The notes: generated from the letters alone by a model not told the origin. A stretch of 52,076 nt of DNA from Pedosphaera sp. (GCA_009695195.1 SIBJ01000021.1:1-52076), one strand, 5' to 3'. Shown: positions 6,919 to 16,419, counted from the stretch's first letter. A program made the numbers and translations.

Positions 6919-9744
6919 ATGATGACCGAGCGCAGAACGGCCGAACACGAAACCACCCGCAGCGTCCTAACTCGAGTTTTGGGACGTATCTTTTTTCTCC
7001 CGTTTATCTGCCTGCTCGCTTTTCCCGCCGGTGGCGCCGAGAAAAAGGGCGAGCATCCGCTGCTGCCGGGCGTGCGCAGCGCGGAGGTCTGGAATGCCGA
7101 GTGGCCGGGCACGATGCACGACAAACTGCTGACGGGATTCTCACCGTTGAACTGCGGCATGCGCGAGTCGCCGCAGCTCTGGGCGACGATTCACACGGGC
7201 GGCGAAGCTGCGTGCGCGGCATTCCTTCCCGACGCGGAGGACAAAAATTTTCTTCTGGTCCAGGACAGCGCGCTGCGACGCATTGATTCGAGCGGGCAGG
7301 TCGTGTGGACGCAACCGGGCCGCCAACTCCTGTTCCATGACCGGCTGCACGGGGACAATCGCTACACGCTCGGCGCGCTCCACGGGAATCAATTGACCTT
7401 GATGGACCCGGAAACGGGCGAAACTTTCTGGCAGCAACGGATCGAAGGAACGCTCGACGCGGGGAAAGTTCGCGTGGCCAAAGTCCATCCTGATTTTCCG
7501 GGCAAACAGATCGTCGTGTTTCCGCAGTATGCGAACGTGGCCTACTTGTTCGCCTTCCCTACCGGACAGCGCGAACCGAAACAAGTGTGGCGAACCACGG
7601 AAGCCGAGGTCGCGAACTGGCCGGAGCAGGCGGATCACGGCGTCGCGGCGCTGGTCGAGCCGGATGGTTCCACGATCTGGAATGTCCGGCACCACACGAT
7701 CAATCAATTCGATCCGCGCAGCGGCAAGCGGCTGCGGCAATTTGAATTTGAGAGCGGCAAGGCGAAGCGGCGCAATTACGGTCCAACCATTCTCGGTCAA
7801 TCCACCAATGGAACGCCGTTGCTCGCGATCCTTAGCCAACACGTCGAGCATCACCTGACCGGTCTCACGCGCCGAGTCTCCGAGAGTCTGGCGCTGGTTC
7901 TGGATCGGTTCTTCAGCTCGGTGTATGACCCGCCTACGTTTGGTGTGAGCGCGCGTTTCGTCGCGGGCGGCCTGGGCGATGCGAATGGCGACGGTGGTTT
8001 GGACGTGGTGTATTCGCTCCGCGTCGCGCAGCCTCGACTGGAAACGCAGACGATTTTTTGCGACGTGGGAAGTGGCCGCGAGCAGGTGTTGCCCGACGTC
8101 TGGCTCGCAGGCGTGGTGGACATTGATGGCGATGGCCGGAAAGAAATCCTGGCCTACGACGACTCGAAAGCGGAAATGCCCGAGAGCGGCACGCTGCAAA
8201 TTTTTCGCTTCGATGCGGAAGGCAAACTCGTTGGCATCCACACCCGTCCGCATTCGGCATTGGTTCTGCGACCCCAATCGCCGACCGAGCAACCGTCCGA
8301 AGCCGCGTGGTGCAACCTCAAACCGGAGACGCCCATCGTCTTGAGCGCGCCCGGCCACAGCGGCGTCTTGGTCAAGGACAGCGCCAGCCGCCGAACCAAA
8401 TTGCTCGGCTTGCAAAATGGAAAAATTCTTGAATCCGATTTCGCCGCCATCCGGTTCGAGGACAAGCCGCTGGCCATCGGCAAATGGGACGACCAAGATC
8501 CCGGACATCTGGTCGTGCAGTCGGCGGAGGGAAAATTGCGCGTGGTTTCATTCGCCGGAAAAAAACAGTTCGAGTTGCCGATCACGGACGGAGGCATGCC
8601 GCAAGTCAGCGCCGCCGATCTGAACGGCGACGGCAAATGCGAGTTGATCGTGCATACGCCGCTGGGCCGTCTGGCGGTTTACAGTTTCAACGCCAAGGGC
8701 GAAGCCCGCGTGCTCTGGACCGCGCCCTTCACGGGACAGAACTGGCGGTTGAGCATCCCGGCGCGGGACATGGACGGCGACGGCCGGCCCGATGTGCTGG
8801 GGACGGGCCGCACGGATGACGGTCGTCTCGCGGTGCGGCTGTATTCGGCGCGCGGCAAAATGATCTGGGAATCGCCGCTGCCCTTTCCCGGTTCAGGCAC
8901 GATTGGCGGCTGGATCGTTGGAAATTTTCTGGGCTGTCCCGGAATTTTTGTTTCCGTCCAACAGGACCTCGCCCGCGAAGAGTCTTACATGCTCGACGGA
9001 AAAACCGGACGCGTGGTCTGGACCGGCCGGCCGCAAAAAACTCCGGACGGCCAGGTTCGCGCGTGCAACCCGGTGGGAATCCCCACCGCGTTTGACGCCG
9101 ACGGCGACGGCAGGGAAGACCTGGTGCTGGACTATCGTGATTTCGTCGCGATCCAACGCGGGACTGACGGCGCGTTCATCCGGGAGTTGCTGACGATGCC
9201 CACCGTTCCCGCCGGTTGGCGCATGGCCTACAACAGTTTCATTCCCATCTTCAAACCGAGCGAAAGCCGACCGCATTTTCTCGTGCCGTTCGGCCATGGC
9301 GGCGTCGGCTTGCTCGCAAATAATCTGCACGACGAAGTCTGGTCCCACAAACCGTACTACGACACGCCCGCGAAAGTCGGCATGGTGGACGTGGACGGCG
9401 ACGGGCGGATGGAAGCGGGCTACGAAGAAGCGCGCTCCGGTTGGTTTGTCTGCCGCGATCTCTGGAGCGGCGTGGAAAAATGGCGGCTCAAGCTGGACGG
9501 CCAGGGCTACGGCCCCGCCATCACCGCGGATTTTGATGGCGATGGCAAAGGAGAATTTCTGATCGGCGACTACTGCATCGGCACGGACAACCAAGGCAAG
9601 GGCGTAATCAAGTGGCGGACAAATTTGCAGAATGGCGGCTGGCCTGCCATTGCCGATCTGGACGGAGATGGACTCGGGGAAATCATTGTGCCTTGTAGTG
9701 ACGGCACCGTCCGCGTGTTCAAAGCTTCCGCGAAGCAAAACTAG
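6919..9744 (+). CDS. secreted FG-GAP/VCBS-repeat beta-propeller protein
   Basis: About 941 residues from ATG 6919; an in-frame ATG at 6898 is an alternative, and the frame is open further upstream. The N-terminus has a positively charged stretch, then the hydrophobic IFFLPFICLLAFPAGGA, a signal peptide. At least eight calcium-binding loops of the form D-x-[DN]-G-D-G are spread along the chain: DANGDGG, DIDGDGR, DLNGDGK, DMDGDGR, DADGDGR, DVDGDGR, DFDGDGK and DLDGDGL. These are the signature of FG-GAP/VCBS propellers that fold as extracellular beta-propellers. No catalytic domain is evident. It may bind or sense polymers outside the cell. It stands alone on the plus strand between two minus-strand operons. 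Confidence 0.85.
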   Translation: MMTERRTAEHETTRSVLTRVLGRIFFLPFICLLAFPAGGAEKKGEHPLLPGVRSAEVWNAEWPGTMHDKLLTGFSPLNCGMRESPQLWATIHTGGEAACAAFLPDAEDKNFLLVQDSALRRIDSSGQVVWTQPGRQLLFHDRLHGDNRYTLGALHGNQLTLMDPETGETFWQQRIEGTLDAGKVRVAKVHPDFPGKQIVVFPQYANVAYLFAFPTGQREPKQVWRTTEAEVANWPEQADHGVAALVEPDGSTIWNVRHHTINQFDPRSGKRLRQFEFESGKAKRRNYGPTILGQSTNGTPLLAILSQHVEHHLTGLTRRVSESLALVLDRFFSSVYDPPTFGVSARFVAGGLGDANGDGGLDVVYSLRVAQPRLETQTIFCDVGSGREQVLPDVWLAGVVDIDGDGRKEILAYDDSKAEMPESGTLQIFRFDAEGKLVGIHTRPHSALVLRPQSPTEQPSEAAWCNLKPETPIVLSAPGHSGVLVKDSASRRTKLLGLQNGKILESDFAAIRFEDKPLAIGKWDDQDPGHLVVQSAEGKLRVVSFAGKKQFELPITDGGMPQVSAADLNGDGKCELIVHTPLGRLAVYSFNAKGEARVLWTAPFTGQNWRLSIPARDMDGDGRPDVLGTGRTDDGRLAVRLYSARGKMIWESPLPFPGSGTIGGWIVGNFLGCPGIFVSVQQDLAREESYMLDGKTGRVVWTGRPQKTPDGQVRACNPVGIPTAFDADGDGREDLVLDYRDFVAIQRGTDGAFIRELLTMPTVPAGWRMAYNSFIPIFKPSESRPHFLVPFGHGGVGLLANNLHDEVWSHKPYYDTPAKVGMVDVDGDGRMEAGYEEARSGWFVCRDLWSGVEKWRLKLDGQGYGPAITADFDGDGKGEFLIGDYCIGTDNQGKGVIKWRTNLQNGGWPAIADLDGDGLGEIIVPCSDGTVRVFKASAKQN

Positions 9745-9838
9745 CCAGCGATCCGAGGCGAAGGATAGGCGTCGCGCCTGACTCAAACTGCTGGCCGTTC
9801 GCGCACCTTCGTTAGGTCACGCGCCGCTACTTCTGACC

Positions 9839-10231
9839 TTACTTGCTATCATAAATCCTCTTGGCGTCCGCCTCTGTCTGTGCCCAGAGATTGCTGCCAA
9901 AGCGTCGCTCAATTTCCGGCACCATGATTTCATTGTAGCCCTTCGCGTGCGCACGCACCGACTCATCCACCACGCACCCGCCGACTACACGAAGATGAAT
10001 TCTGTAACGATCACAAAGAAGCTGCTCGCACTCCGAGAAATATGGAAGCAGAAATCCGTAAACCTCATAGGCAAGCTGGCCACTCTCAATGTCGCGTTGG
10101 GCCTCAACTCGGGCGGCCAAATAATCCTCTCGGGCGAGCCGTCTCTCTTGCTTGACGACATCCGTCGAAGACGCGCAACCAAACGTTCCCAATGCCAATG
10201 CGCAAAACAGAAGCTGGAGACGAATATTCAT
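9839..10231 (-). CDS. small putative lipoprotein
   Basis: A 130-residue protein starting MNIRLQLLFCALALGTFGC. A hydrophobic segment ends in F-G-C, a plausible though weak lipobox, so the mature protein would be a lipid-anchored polypeptide of about 111 residues. The mature part is charged and helical (VVKQERRLAREDYLAARVEAQ) and has no recognised domain. The open frame extends upstream to 10264, overlapping the deacetylase stop, but the internal ATG gives the signal peptide. It is the last gene of the operon running down from 15477. Function unknown. Confidence 0.6.
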   Translation of the reverse strand: MNIRLQLLFCALALGTFGCASSTDVVKQERRLAREDYLAARVEAQRDIESGQLAYEVYGFLLPYFSECEQLLCDRYRIHLRVVGGCVVDESVRAHAKGYNEIMVPEIERRFGSNLWAQTEADAKRIYDSK

Positions 10232-10260
10232 GGCGCGTTCGAGCGGTCTGACATAGTTGA

Positions 10261-11379
10261 TCAACGTGTTACGGCCGAGACTCGTTTCGCTATGGTATCC
10301 AAGTCAACAATCGCCGCCCGGTCGCCGGCTTTCTTCACCAGATCACAAACCAGTTCAACGACCTTGAACTCCGGATCGCTTGGATAGAGCACCGAGGGAT
10401 GCGCGAGGAGATCGAACACCGCGCGATGTTCGATGGCCCATTCGACGCCGAGGCGGACGGCGCGCAAGAAATCGTCGAGCTTCCATCGCGCGTTGCGGAA
10501 CGCGCCGATGTCACTGATCGGACTCATCGGCACGTCAATCAAACCGGTCGGATAGACAAACGGTTGCGCTGCCGCCTGCTGCTTCACGATATCGTCGAGC
10601 ACTTCCTTCGTCGCCGCTTCGCCGGCAGTGCCGTAGAGATGCGCCGGATATTTGCAACTGGCCCACTTGAAACCGCAATCGAGCAGCATCTGCTGCACGT
10701 CTGGGCGGCCATTCAAACCATCCGCAAAACCGCCGGGCGTGCGGAAGCCCGCCGGTTTGATGCCGAGCCGCGTGCGCATGGCCTCGGTGCAAAGCTGCAC
10801 GTTTTCGCGAATCACCTGCGACGGCGGTTTGCCTTCGACCAGCCACGGGCCGCGTTTGAATTTGTATTGGATGTCGTCGGGCTTCGAGGCGAGGACATAA
10901 ACGTGGTCGTAGGTGTGGTTGCCGATCGGATGACCGTTCTGATCAAGCTCTTTGAGCCAGTCCACGTTCTCCTGCTCGAAGACCTGGCCGACGGCGAAGA
11001 AATGAATCACGCCGCCGTGCGCCTTCACGCGCCGCGCGGCTTCCACCGAGTAACGTTTGGCCTCGTCGTTGAGATTGCCTTTCTCGTAATCCCAGCGGGT
11101 GTCCTCCCACTTGGGAAAATTGCGCGCCATCTCAAGGTCGAGTGTGATGGCGATCAGCGCCTGGTCGCGCGGCGGTGAAGTGACTTGCGCCAAAGCGTTC
11201 ACGCCGCCAAGTCCAGCGGCTACTCCGGCAACTGAGACCGTGCGCAGAAAATCGCGACGAGTGTTGGCGTGGCTGGAGCGGCGGTCTCCGACCCGGCTCG
11301 ATTCTGCGGTCGGTTCGCAACGCGCCGGGTCGGAGACCGGCGCTCCGCACGGCAAGCGATCATTTCTTTTTTGGTTCAT
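10261..11379 (-). CDS. Tat-exported polysaccharide deacetylase family protein
   Basis: About 372 residues from the ATG at 11379. NodB-type motifs are visible: ITLDLEMAR at motif 1 (usually T-F-D-D, so the second Asp is changed), metal-binding NHTYDH at motif 2, and FRTPGG at motif 3. Family enzymes remove N- or O-acetyl groups from chitin, peptidoglycan or xylan. RRDFLR at residues 41-46 followed by VSVAGVAAGLGG is a Tat signal, unusually far from the start. Residues of about 12-35 are encoded by a palindromic DNA repeat (11275-11346), and there is no start codon between that repeat and the Tat motif. The gene's 5' end overlaps the cysteine-hydrolase gene by 20 bases. Confidence 0.8.
   Translation of the reverse strand: MNQKRNDRLPCGAPVSDPARCEPTAESSRVGDRRSSHANTRRDFLRTVSVAGVAAGLGGVNALAQVTSPPRDQALIAITLDLEMARNFPKWEDTRWDYEKGNLNDEAKRYSVEAARRVKAHGGVIHFFAVGQVFEQENVDWLKELDQNGHPIGNHTYDHVYVLASKPDDIQYKFKRGPWLVEGKPPSQVIRENVQLCTEAMRTRLGIKPAGFRTPGGFADGLNGRPDVQQMLLDCGFKWASCKYPAHLYGTAGEAATKEVLDDIVKQQAAAQPFVYPTGLIDVPMSPISDIGAFRNARWKLDDFLRAVRLGVEWAIEHRAVFDLLAHPSVLYPSDPEFKVVELVCDLVKKAGDRAAIVDLDTIAKRVSAVTR
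11275..11346. repeat. palindromic repeat, family P3, inside the deacetylase gene
   Basis: Arms of 23 bases at 11275-11297 and 11324-11346 are inverted copies with one mismatch (core GGTCTCCGACCCGGC). The spacer is 26 bases. It lies in frame within the 5' coding part of the deacetylase, upstream of its Tat motif. Confidence 0.88.
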
Positions 11380-12418
11380 ATTTGATCCATGAAATTTGGG
11401 TGACGAGTTGGTTGAGTGAAGCGAAAGCGATATGCGCGCTGGTCGCAAACTTCGGCGTCACATGCGCCGGGAACGTCGCCAGCGTGGCGTCGCCGACGAG
11501 GAACGTATTGAAGTCCTTCGAGAGATTTTCGTAGCCGGCGCACGTTCGCGCGTAGCACATGTCCGTGGCGTAGCCGGTGAGCAACACGTGCCGGATGCCC
11601 TGTCGCTGGAGAAACGCGCGCAACTTTTCGTAGCCCTCACCGTCGTAAACCACCACGTCGTCCGGATGAACGGTGATGTCGCGCGTGACGGGAATGGGCA
11701 GCTTCCAAAAGTTGGTGTTGTTGTAGCGGTCGGAAGCGTCGAGGCCGGGGAATTGCTTGAAGTAATCCACAACTGGTTTGTCGCTCGACAGCGTGAGCGA
11801 CTTCACCAGCGGCTCGCCTCGGTAACTGAAGCCACGCAGCTTTGCGTCGAGTTCCGCCGCGCCCTGCTTGCGCTCCGCCGCGTCCGGGTTGCGCGTGAAC
11901 GAGCGATACATTTTCCGGCGGATCGGATCGCACTCGCCCGGCAGGCTGTAAAGGATCACGCCGACTTTGCCGCGCAGCGATTTGTGAAACGGATCAATCA
12001 CCCCGCGCGTGTGCTTCGCGGCCAGATGATTTTTCTCCGGCGTGCAAAAATCGCAGACCCCCGCCGGCTCGGGCGTCGTCCAACCCTGCCCATCATCAAT
12101 GCCCCACGGATGCACCATCACGATCGCGGTTTCTCTGGCGCGGAGATGATTGGGCGCTTCGATGATGCCGCGGGCGTTGTAGCTCCAGCGCCACGCCCGC
12201 ACGTGGAGGTCGGCGCCCGGATCGTTCACGATGGCCGGCGCTTCCCAGCGATTCGTTTCGCGGATCGGCTCGACCCACTCGGGATGGTCGGCGAGCAAAG
12301 GCTTGGGTCGCTTGATGGGCGTGAGTTTGTTCTCGTAAGTGCGGGGCGCATCGGCGGCGAAGAGCCAGGTGCCCGCCATCAGCAGACTGAGACTCGCAAA
12401 GGATGTGATTTTTTTCAT
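11360..12418 (-). CDS. secreted isochorismatase-like cysteine hydrolase
   Basis: 352 residues with an N-terminal signal peptide (MKKITSFASLSLLMAGTWLF-A-A-D). The C-terminal half carries the family nucleophile motif, TGYATDMCYARTCAGY, with the Cys in D-M-C. The family's first Asp normally lies in a V-x-D-x-Q strand. Here the equivalent strand reads AIVMVHPWGIDDGQ, so the Asp is displaced by several residues and activity is uncertain. Family members hydrolyse amides, carbamates or isochorismate; the substrate is unknown. Its ATG overlaps the stop of the upstream PVC cytochrome gene (ATGA) and it overlaps the deacetylase gene downstream, so the three are coupled. Confidence 0.75.
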   Translation of the reverse strand: MKKITSFASLSLLMAGTWLFAADAPRTYENKLTPIKRPKPLLADHPEWVEPIRETNRWEAPAIVNDPGADLHVRAWRWSYNARGIIEAPNHLRARETAIVMVHPWGIDDGQGWTTPEPAGVCDFCTPEKNHLAAKHTRGVIDPFHKSLRGKVGVILYSLPGECDPIRRKMYRSFTRNPDAAERKQGAAELDAKLRGFSYRGEPLVKSLTLSSDKPVVDYFKQFPGLDASDRYNNTNFWKLPIPVTRDITVHPDDVVVYDGEGYEKLRAFLQRQGIRHVLLTGYATDMCYARTCAGYENLSKDFNTFLVGDATLATFPAHVTPKFATSAHIAFASLNQLVTQISWIKYEPKKK

Positions 12419-15400
12419 GGTTTTGAAGGAATGAGTTTCGTGCTTTGAAGGTAGCTGAACAAGTCGCGCAGCTCCTGGGGCTTCAGCGGTTTGACCAGAC
12501 CCTCCGGCATCGCTGACACGGCGGATTCGCGCAGCGAGACGACCTGCGCCTGCGAAATGACGACACGCTCACCGGTGCTCGTGCCGAGCGTGAGGTTGCC
12601 GCTGCTCTGGTCCAGGATCATACCGCCAAGCACGCGGTCATCTTTCATCTCGACTTCGTACGACAGGAACTCCTTCCGGACGACAGCGCTGGGGTCAACG
12701 ATGCTGCCCAGCAAAAATTCCCGGTCCGCGCGATTGGCCGTCGTCAGATCCGGGCCAATCTTCCCGCCTTCGCCGAACATCGTGTGGCACACGCCGCAGA
12801 CCTTCGTGAAAATTTCGTGACCGCGCGCCGGATCGCCGGGGCCGACGTTGAGGTCGTTGTTGAGCCGGCGCATCTCGGCGAGCTTCTCCTCGGGCGTGCC
12901 GCCGCTGAGTTTGCCCCAGTGTTTTTTGACGAGGCCGTTGAGTTCCTTGTCCTCGTGCAGCGCGACGACGCGGAGTTGCTCGACGGAGAAATCCGCGGCG
13001 GCCAAACGCCCTGTGTCCACTGCGCGCAAAACTTCCGCCGCCCACGGCTTGCGACTCAACAAAACCTGCCGGACGCGCGTGCGAACGCGGTCGCTGAGTT
13101 TTGGGTGGCGCGCGAGCAATTCGCCCGCGAGCGTCGGCCGGTCGAAACCCGGCAACGCATCCAGCGCCGCGAGCTGGAGCGGTTCGGGCGCATCGCCGAC
13201 GAGGTTGAGCAGGCGCTCGGCGTCGGAGGCGTCGCCCAGTTCGCCGAGCAATTGAATCAGGTTGAGGCGGAGTTCCGGCTTGGCGTTGGCGTCCGCAAGC
13301 AACGAACGCGCACGAGCCACGGCATTTGCCCGGCCCGTTCGGGCCGCGACGCGAATCAGCACCGGATCGGTCGTGTCATCGCGCCAGAAGGAATCGAGTT
13401 GCGCGGACAGCGCAGGCGTGACGTGCTCAATGCCGGCGCGGTTCTTGTTGGTCCGCACCGCGGCAACCTCCGTGTTCGCGAACAGCCCGCCAGTGCCAAA
13501 CGCAACCACCCCTACGGGCCGGTCGTGAAACCCTTGCTCAAGAGCCGTGAGCAACCGATGGCGTTGCGCATCATCCGGCGCGCTGGCGAGCAACTTGGCG
13601 CAAGCATCGAAAGTCGCCGGGCTGCCCTCGGCATTCCACCGCCGCATCAGCCGCTCCTGAATCACGTCGAGCACCAAGACGGATTTCCAAGCCGCGGGCG
13701 AAATGAAGAACTTTTCCACGCCGGGCAGCGCATCCACTGCGTGGCGTTCGACGGCCCACCACAGCAACAGCGGCACGTAAGGATCGCCGCTGTCCGCGTC
13801 ACGCAAAAGCAAAGCCTCAATGATTGGCAAAGCCTGCTGACTCGGGAGGCGCTTGGCAGAGGACGCGAGTTGACTGCGGACGCGAACATCCGGATCCGTT
13901 TTCGCCAACTCGACCAAACGTCCGGCCGACGCAGCCGAAACATTTTTCTCATCGCCCAGCAAACGAACGCTCCATTTGCGAATGGGCGCGCTGCGATGCG
14001 CGAGAGCCTTCGCCGCGAACGTTTCGTTGAACCCGCCGCTGACGTAGAGCGCCCACAAGGCTTCGAGCGCGAGATGGTCGTTCGGCGTTTCGAGGACGAG
14101 CGAGCGCAGCACGAGGATGGCTTCCGGGTCGCGGCGGTCGGCGAGCACGCGGCGGGCTTTGCGAACGAGCCAGTCATTACGATCACCGAGGAGGGCGATG
14201 AGTTGCGGCGTGGAGAACTTCCGGAGGTCCGGTGCGGGCGCGGGTTTCGTTCCCTTGGCCGAGATGCGATAAACGCGTCCGTTGCTGCGATCCCAATCCG
14301 CATCGGGATCGGGATGCGCCGTGCGTTGGTCGGACCAATCGGCCACATACACGGCGCCGTCCGGCGACATCGTGACATCGCTCGCCGCAAACCACTTGTC
14401 GTTCGCTTCGAGCAGATAGCCGCCGTGCGCCGACGCGAACGTCGAACCCCAGCGAAACATCTCGTGCCATTGCACGCCGTGGCCGAGCAGGTCGCCGCAA
14501 ACATAGCGGTCACGGAAGCGCGCCGGCAGGTTCGTGCCGCGATAAATGATCCCGCCATCCGTCACGTGGCCGCCGGTGAAGTTGGTGTGCGGGATGTGAT
14601 CGAAGAAGCCGAACGCGTAAGGATTGTGCAGCGCGCCATGTTTGCCGAAACTTTTCCAGTAATACCCGCCTTGCACGCCGTGGAGATTGCGATAGCCGCC
14701 GAAGTTGGTGCTGTAAATGAGTTCGCCCTCGTCGTCGAAGTCGAGGCCCCACGAGTTGCCACCGCCCTCGCAAAAGAGTTCGAACTCGTGCGTCAGCGGA
14801 TGATAGCGCCAGATGCCTTGTTGAAATTCAATCCCGCGAATCCGCGACGTGACCGTGCTGCCCTGGCAACCGTAGAGCCAGCCATCCGGTCCCCACGTGA
14901 GCGAGTTGGCGACCGAGTGCGCGTCCTCCATTCCGAAGCCGGTGAGGCAGACGATAGGATCGCCATCGGGAACGTCGTCGCCATCACGGTCGGGATAAAA
15001 CAGCAAGTAAGGCACGTTGAGCACGAACACGCCGCCATGCCCGAACGCGAGGCCGGTGGCGAGGTTGAGGCCGTTGACAAAATCATGCCCCTTGTCCGCG
15101 CGACCATCGCCATCGTTGTCTTCGAGGATCGTGATGCGGTCGGCGCCCCTCGGCCCGTGCGGCGGCGGTTCGGGGATGCGGTCGTACGTCGTCCGCGACC
15201 AGCGGTCCACCACGGCGCGCTTCAGCCCGGCGGGATTCGGGTATTGGAGATACTGCATCACCCACAGCCGCCCGCGATCATCGAACTCGATGCACACGGG
15301 CTGCGCGATCATCGGCTCGCTGGCGACGAGTTGCACTTGCAGGCCGGCGGCGAGGGTCATGTGGTTCGGCGCTTCGACCGGAGGAAAACCCTGGGCGCCG

Positions 15401-15477
15401 GCTTCGGAGGTCAGGCGCAGCAGCGTGAGCAAACTCGCGGAGAGCAGGGCCGGCAAACGGTTTCGCTGCATGATCAC
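12415..15477 (-). CDS. PVC-type membrane-bound dehydrogenase/heme-binding c-type cytochrome
   Basis: This 1020-residue protein begins with a signal peptide (LLSASLLTLLRLTSEAGA) and a six-bladed-propeller-like dehydrogenase domain (PVCIEFDDRGRLWVMQY, ITILEDNDGDGRADK). HEAT-like helical repeats follow at about residues 420-850. A C-terminal cytochrome c domain has C-G-V-C-H at about residues 894-898 and a distal GPDLT segment. This layout is characteristic of planctomycete and verrucomicrobial secreted proteins and suggests periplasmic oxidation of a sugar or alcohol with electrons passed to the heme. It is first gene of the operon with the cysteine hydrolase, deacetylase and lipoprotein. Confidence 0.9.
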   Translation of the reverse strand: MIMQRNRLPALLSASLLTLLRLTSEAGAQGFPPVEAPNHMTLAAGLQVQLVASEPMIAQPVCIEFDDRGRLWVMQYLQYPNPAGLKRAVVDRWSRTTYDRIPEPPPHGPRGADRITILEDNDGDGRADKGHDFVNGLNLATGLAFGHGGVFVLNVPYLLFYPDRDGDDVPDGDPIVCLTGFGMEDAHSVANSLTWGPDGWLYGCQGSTVTSRIRGIEFQQGIWRYHPLTHEFELFCEGGGNSWGLDFDDEGELIYSTNFGGYRNLHGVQGGYYWKSFGKHGALHNPYAFGFFDHIPHTNFTGGHVTDGGIIYRGTNLPARFRDRYVCGDLLGHGVQWHEMFRWGSTFASAHGGYLLEANDKWFAASDVTMSPDGAVYVADWSDQRTAHPDPDADWDRSNGRVYRISAKGTKPAPAPDLRKFSTPQLIALLGDRNDWLVRKARRVLADRRDPEAILVLRSLVLETPNDHLALEALWALYVSGGFNETFAAKALAHRSAPIRKWSVRLLGDEKNVSAASAGRLVELAKTDPDVRVRSQLASSAKRLPSQQALPIIEALLLRDADSGDPYVPLLLWWAVERHAVDALPGVEKFFISPAAWKSVLVLDVIQERLMRRWNAEGSPATFDACAKLLASAPDDAQRHRLLTALEQGFHDRPVGVVAFGTGGLFANTEVAAVRTNKNRAGIEHVTPALSAQLDSFWRDDTTDPVLIRVAARTGRANAVARARSLLADANAKPELRLNLIQLLGELGDASDAERLLNLVGDAPEPLQLAALDALPGFDRPTLAGELLARHPKLSDRVRTRVRQVLLSRKPWAAEVLRAVDTGRLAAADFSVEQLRVVALHEDKELNGLVKKHWGKLSGGTPEEKLAEMRRLNNDLNVGPGDPARGHEIFTKVCGVCHTMFGEGGKIGPDLTTANRADREFLLGSIVDPSAVVRKEFLSYEVEMKDDRVLGGMILDQSSGNLTLGTSTGERVVISQAQVVSLRESAVSAMPEGLVKPLKPQELRDLFSYLQSTKLIPSKP

Positions 15478-15577
15478 AAGTGGTCGGGTGGCTGAATCAT
15501 CATCAAGCCGGGCACGAGCCGATACTCGGGCAAAAGTTTTGCCGCAGCAATTGGAAAAGCGCGCCGCGGGGCGGCAG

Positions 15578-15774
15578 GGGTGCGATTAAAGGCGGGTGAG
15601 GGTGAGCGGGTGCTGGCGGTATTTTTGGACTGCGGTGGCAAGTCGGACGCGACACCGCTTTCGAGCGAACGGGGCGGGTGGCTCATCTCCATCGCCGTCG
15701 TCGGTGCCAAAGCGGTGTCGCGTCCGACTTGCCACCGCAGTCCATAATGCCCTCACCCGTTTTTAATCACACCC
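15578..15774. repeat. 197-bp composite palindromic element, family P4 (MITE-like)
   Basis: An inner pair of exactly complementary 36-base arms lies at 15626-15661 and 15709-15744, spacer 47 bases. An outer pair of 25-base inverted termini lies at 15578-15602 and 15750-15774, differing at three positions. The right terminus (complement) is identical over its full length to 51932-51956, beside an IS4-type transposase end. The element fills most of the 365-base gap between the PVC cytochrome and the small secreted protein, which holds no other feature I can support. Confidence 0.9.
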
Positions 15775-15842
15775 GGGCGGCATTGTTTTCGACTTGCGGT
15801 GGCTGCGGCTACGCTCTAATTCCTCACCGGAAACAATCCTCT

Positions 15843-16373
15843 ATGAAATCGAAACTGCTTTTCCCCCGTGTCCTCGCTCTGACGTTGTGCTTCGCCTGCG
15901 CGGTCGCGCGCGCCGGCGACAAACCCGCGGCCACGCCGGCCGAACTGGCGTTCGCGCGCTTGAAGAATCTCGCCGGCGAGTGGCACGGGCGGGTCGGTGA
16001 TCGCGCGCAGGGCCCGGAGGCGACCGTGGTCTATCGCCTGACGGCCGGCGGCAGCACGGTGATGGAAACCCTTTTCCCCGGCACGCCGCACGAGATGGTG
16101 ACGATGTATCTGCTGGAGGGCGGCAAGCTGGTTTTGACGCACTACTGCGCCGCGGGCAACCAGCCGAAAATGGCGCTCACCAAGAAATCCACGCCCGACG
16201 CGCTCGATTTCAATTTCATCGGCGGCGCGAACATCTCCTCGCGGCGCGACGGTCACATGCACGCGGCGCGGCTCCGTTTCACCGGCAAGGATGCGCTCGA
16301 AGCCGAGTGGGATTATTTCAAGGACGGCAAGAAGGCGGACACCAAGAAATTTTTCCTGACGCGGAAAAGCTGA
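15843..16373 (+). CDS. small secreted protein, DUF1579-like
   Basis: 176 residues from ATG 15843, which directly precedes a signal peptide (MKSKLLFPRVLALTLCFACAV-A-R-A). The mature part resembles a small beta-barrel of the DUF1579 or lipocalin-like kind: FARLKNLAGEWHGRV near the start, alternating strands with GGSTVMETLFPGTPHEM, and a C-terminal strand EAEWDYFKDGKK. The family assignment is a resemblance only. The frame is open upstream into the P4 repeat, but the signal peptide fixes the start. It is monocistronic and is followed by palindrome P5. Confidence 0.65.
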   Translation: MKSKLLFPRVLALTLCFACAVARAGDKPAATPAELAFARLKNLAGEWHGRVGDRAQGPEATVVYRLTAGGSTVMETLFPGTPHEMVTMYLLEGGKLVLTHYCAAGNQPKMALTKKSTPDALDFNFIGGANISSRRDGHMHAARLRFTGKDALEAEWDYFKDGKKADTKKFFLTRKS

Positions 16374-16419
16374 CTGGCATCAGCCAACGATCCGGTAGAA
16401 GGCGTGGCGAGACGCGACC

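Noticed and set aside
12784..15495. 903-residue plus-strand open frame
   Set aside because: Opposite the PVC cytochrome gene, which has clear domains; the reverse translation has none.
15474..15710. 78-residue minus-strand frame upstream of the PVC cytochrome
   Set aside because: It lies inside element P4 and has no signal, domain or ribosome-binding site.
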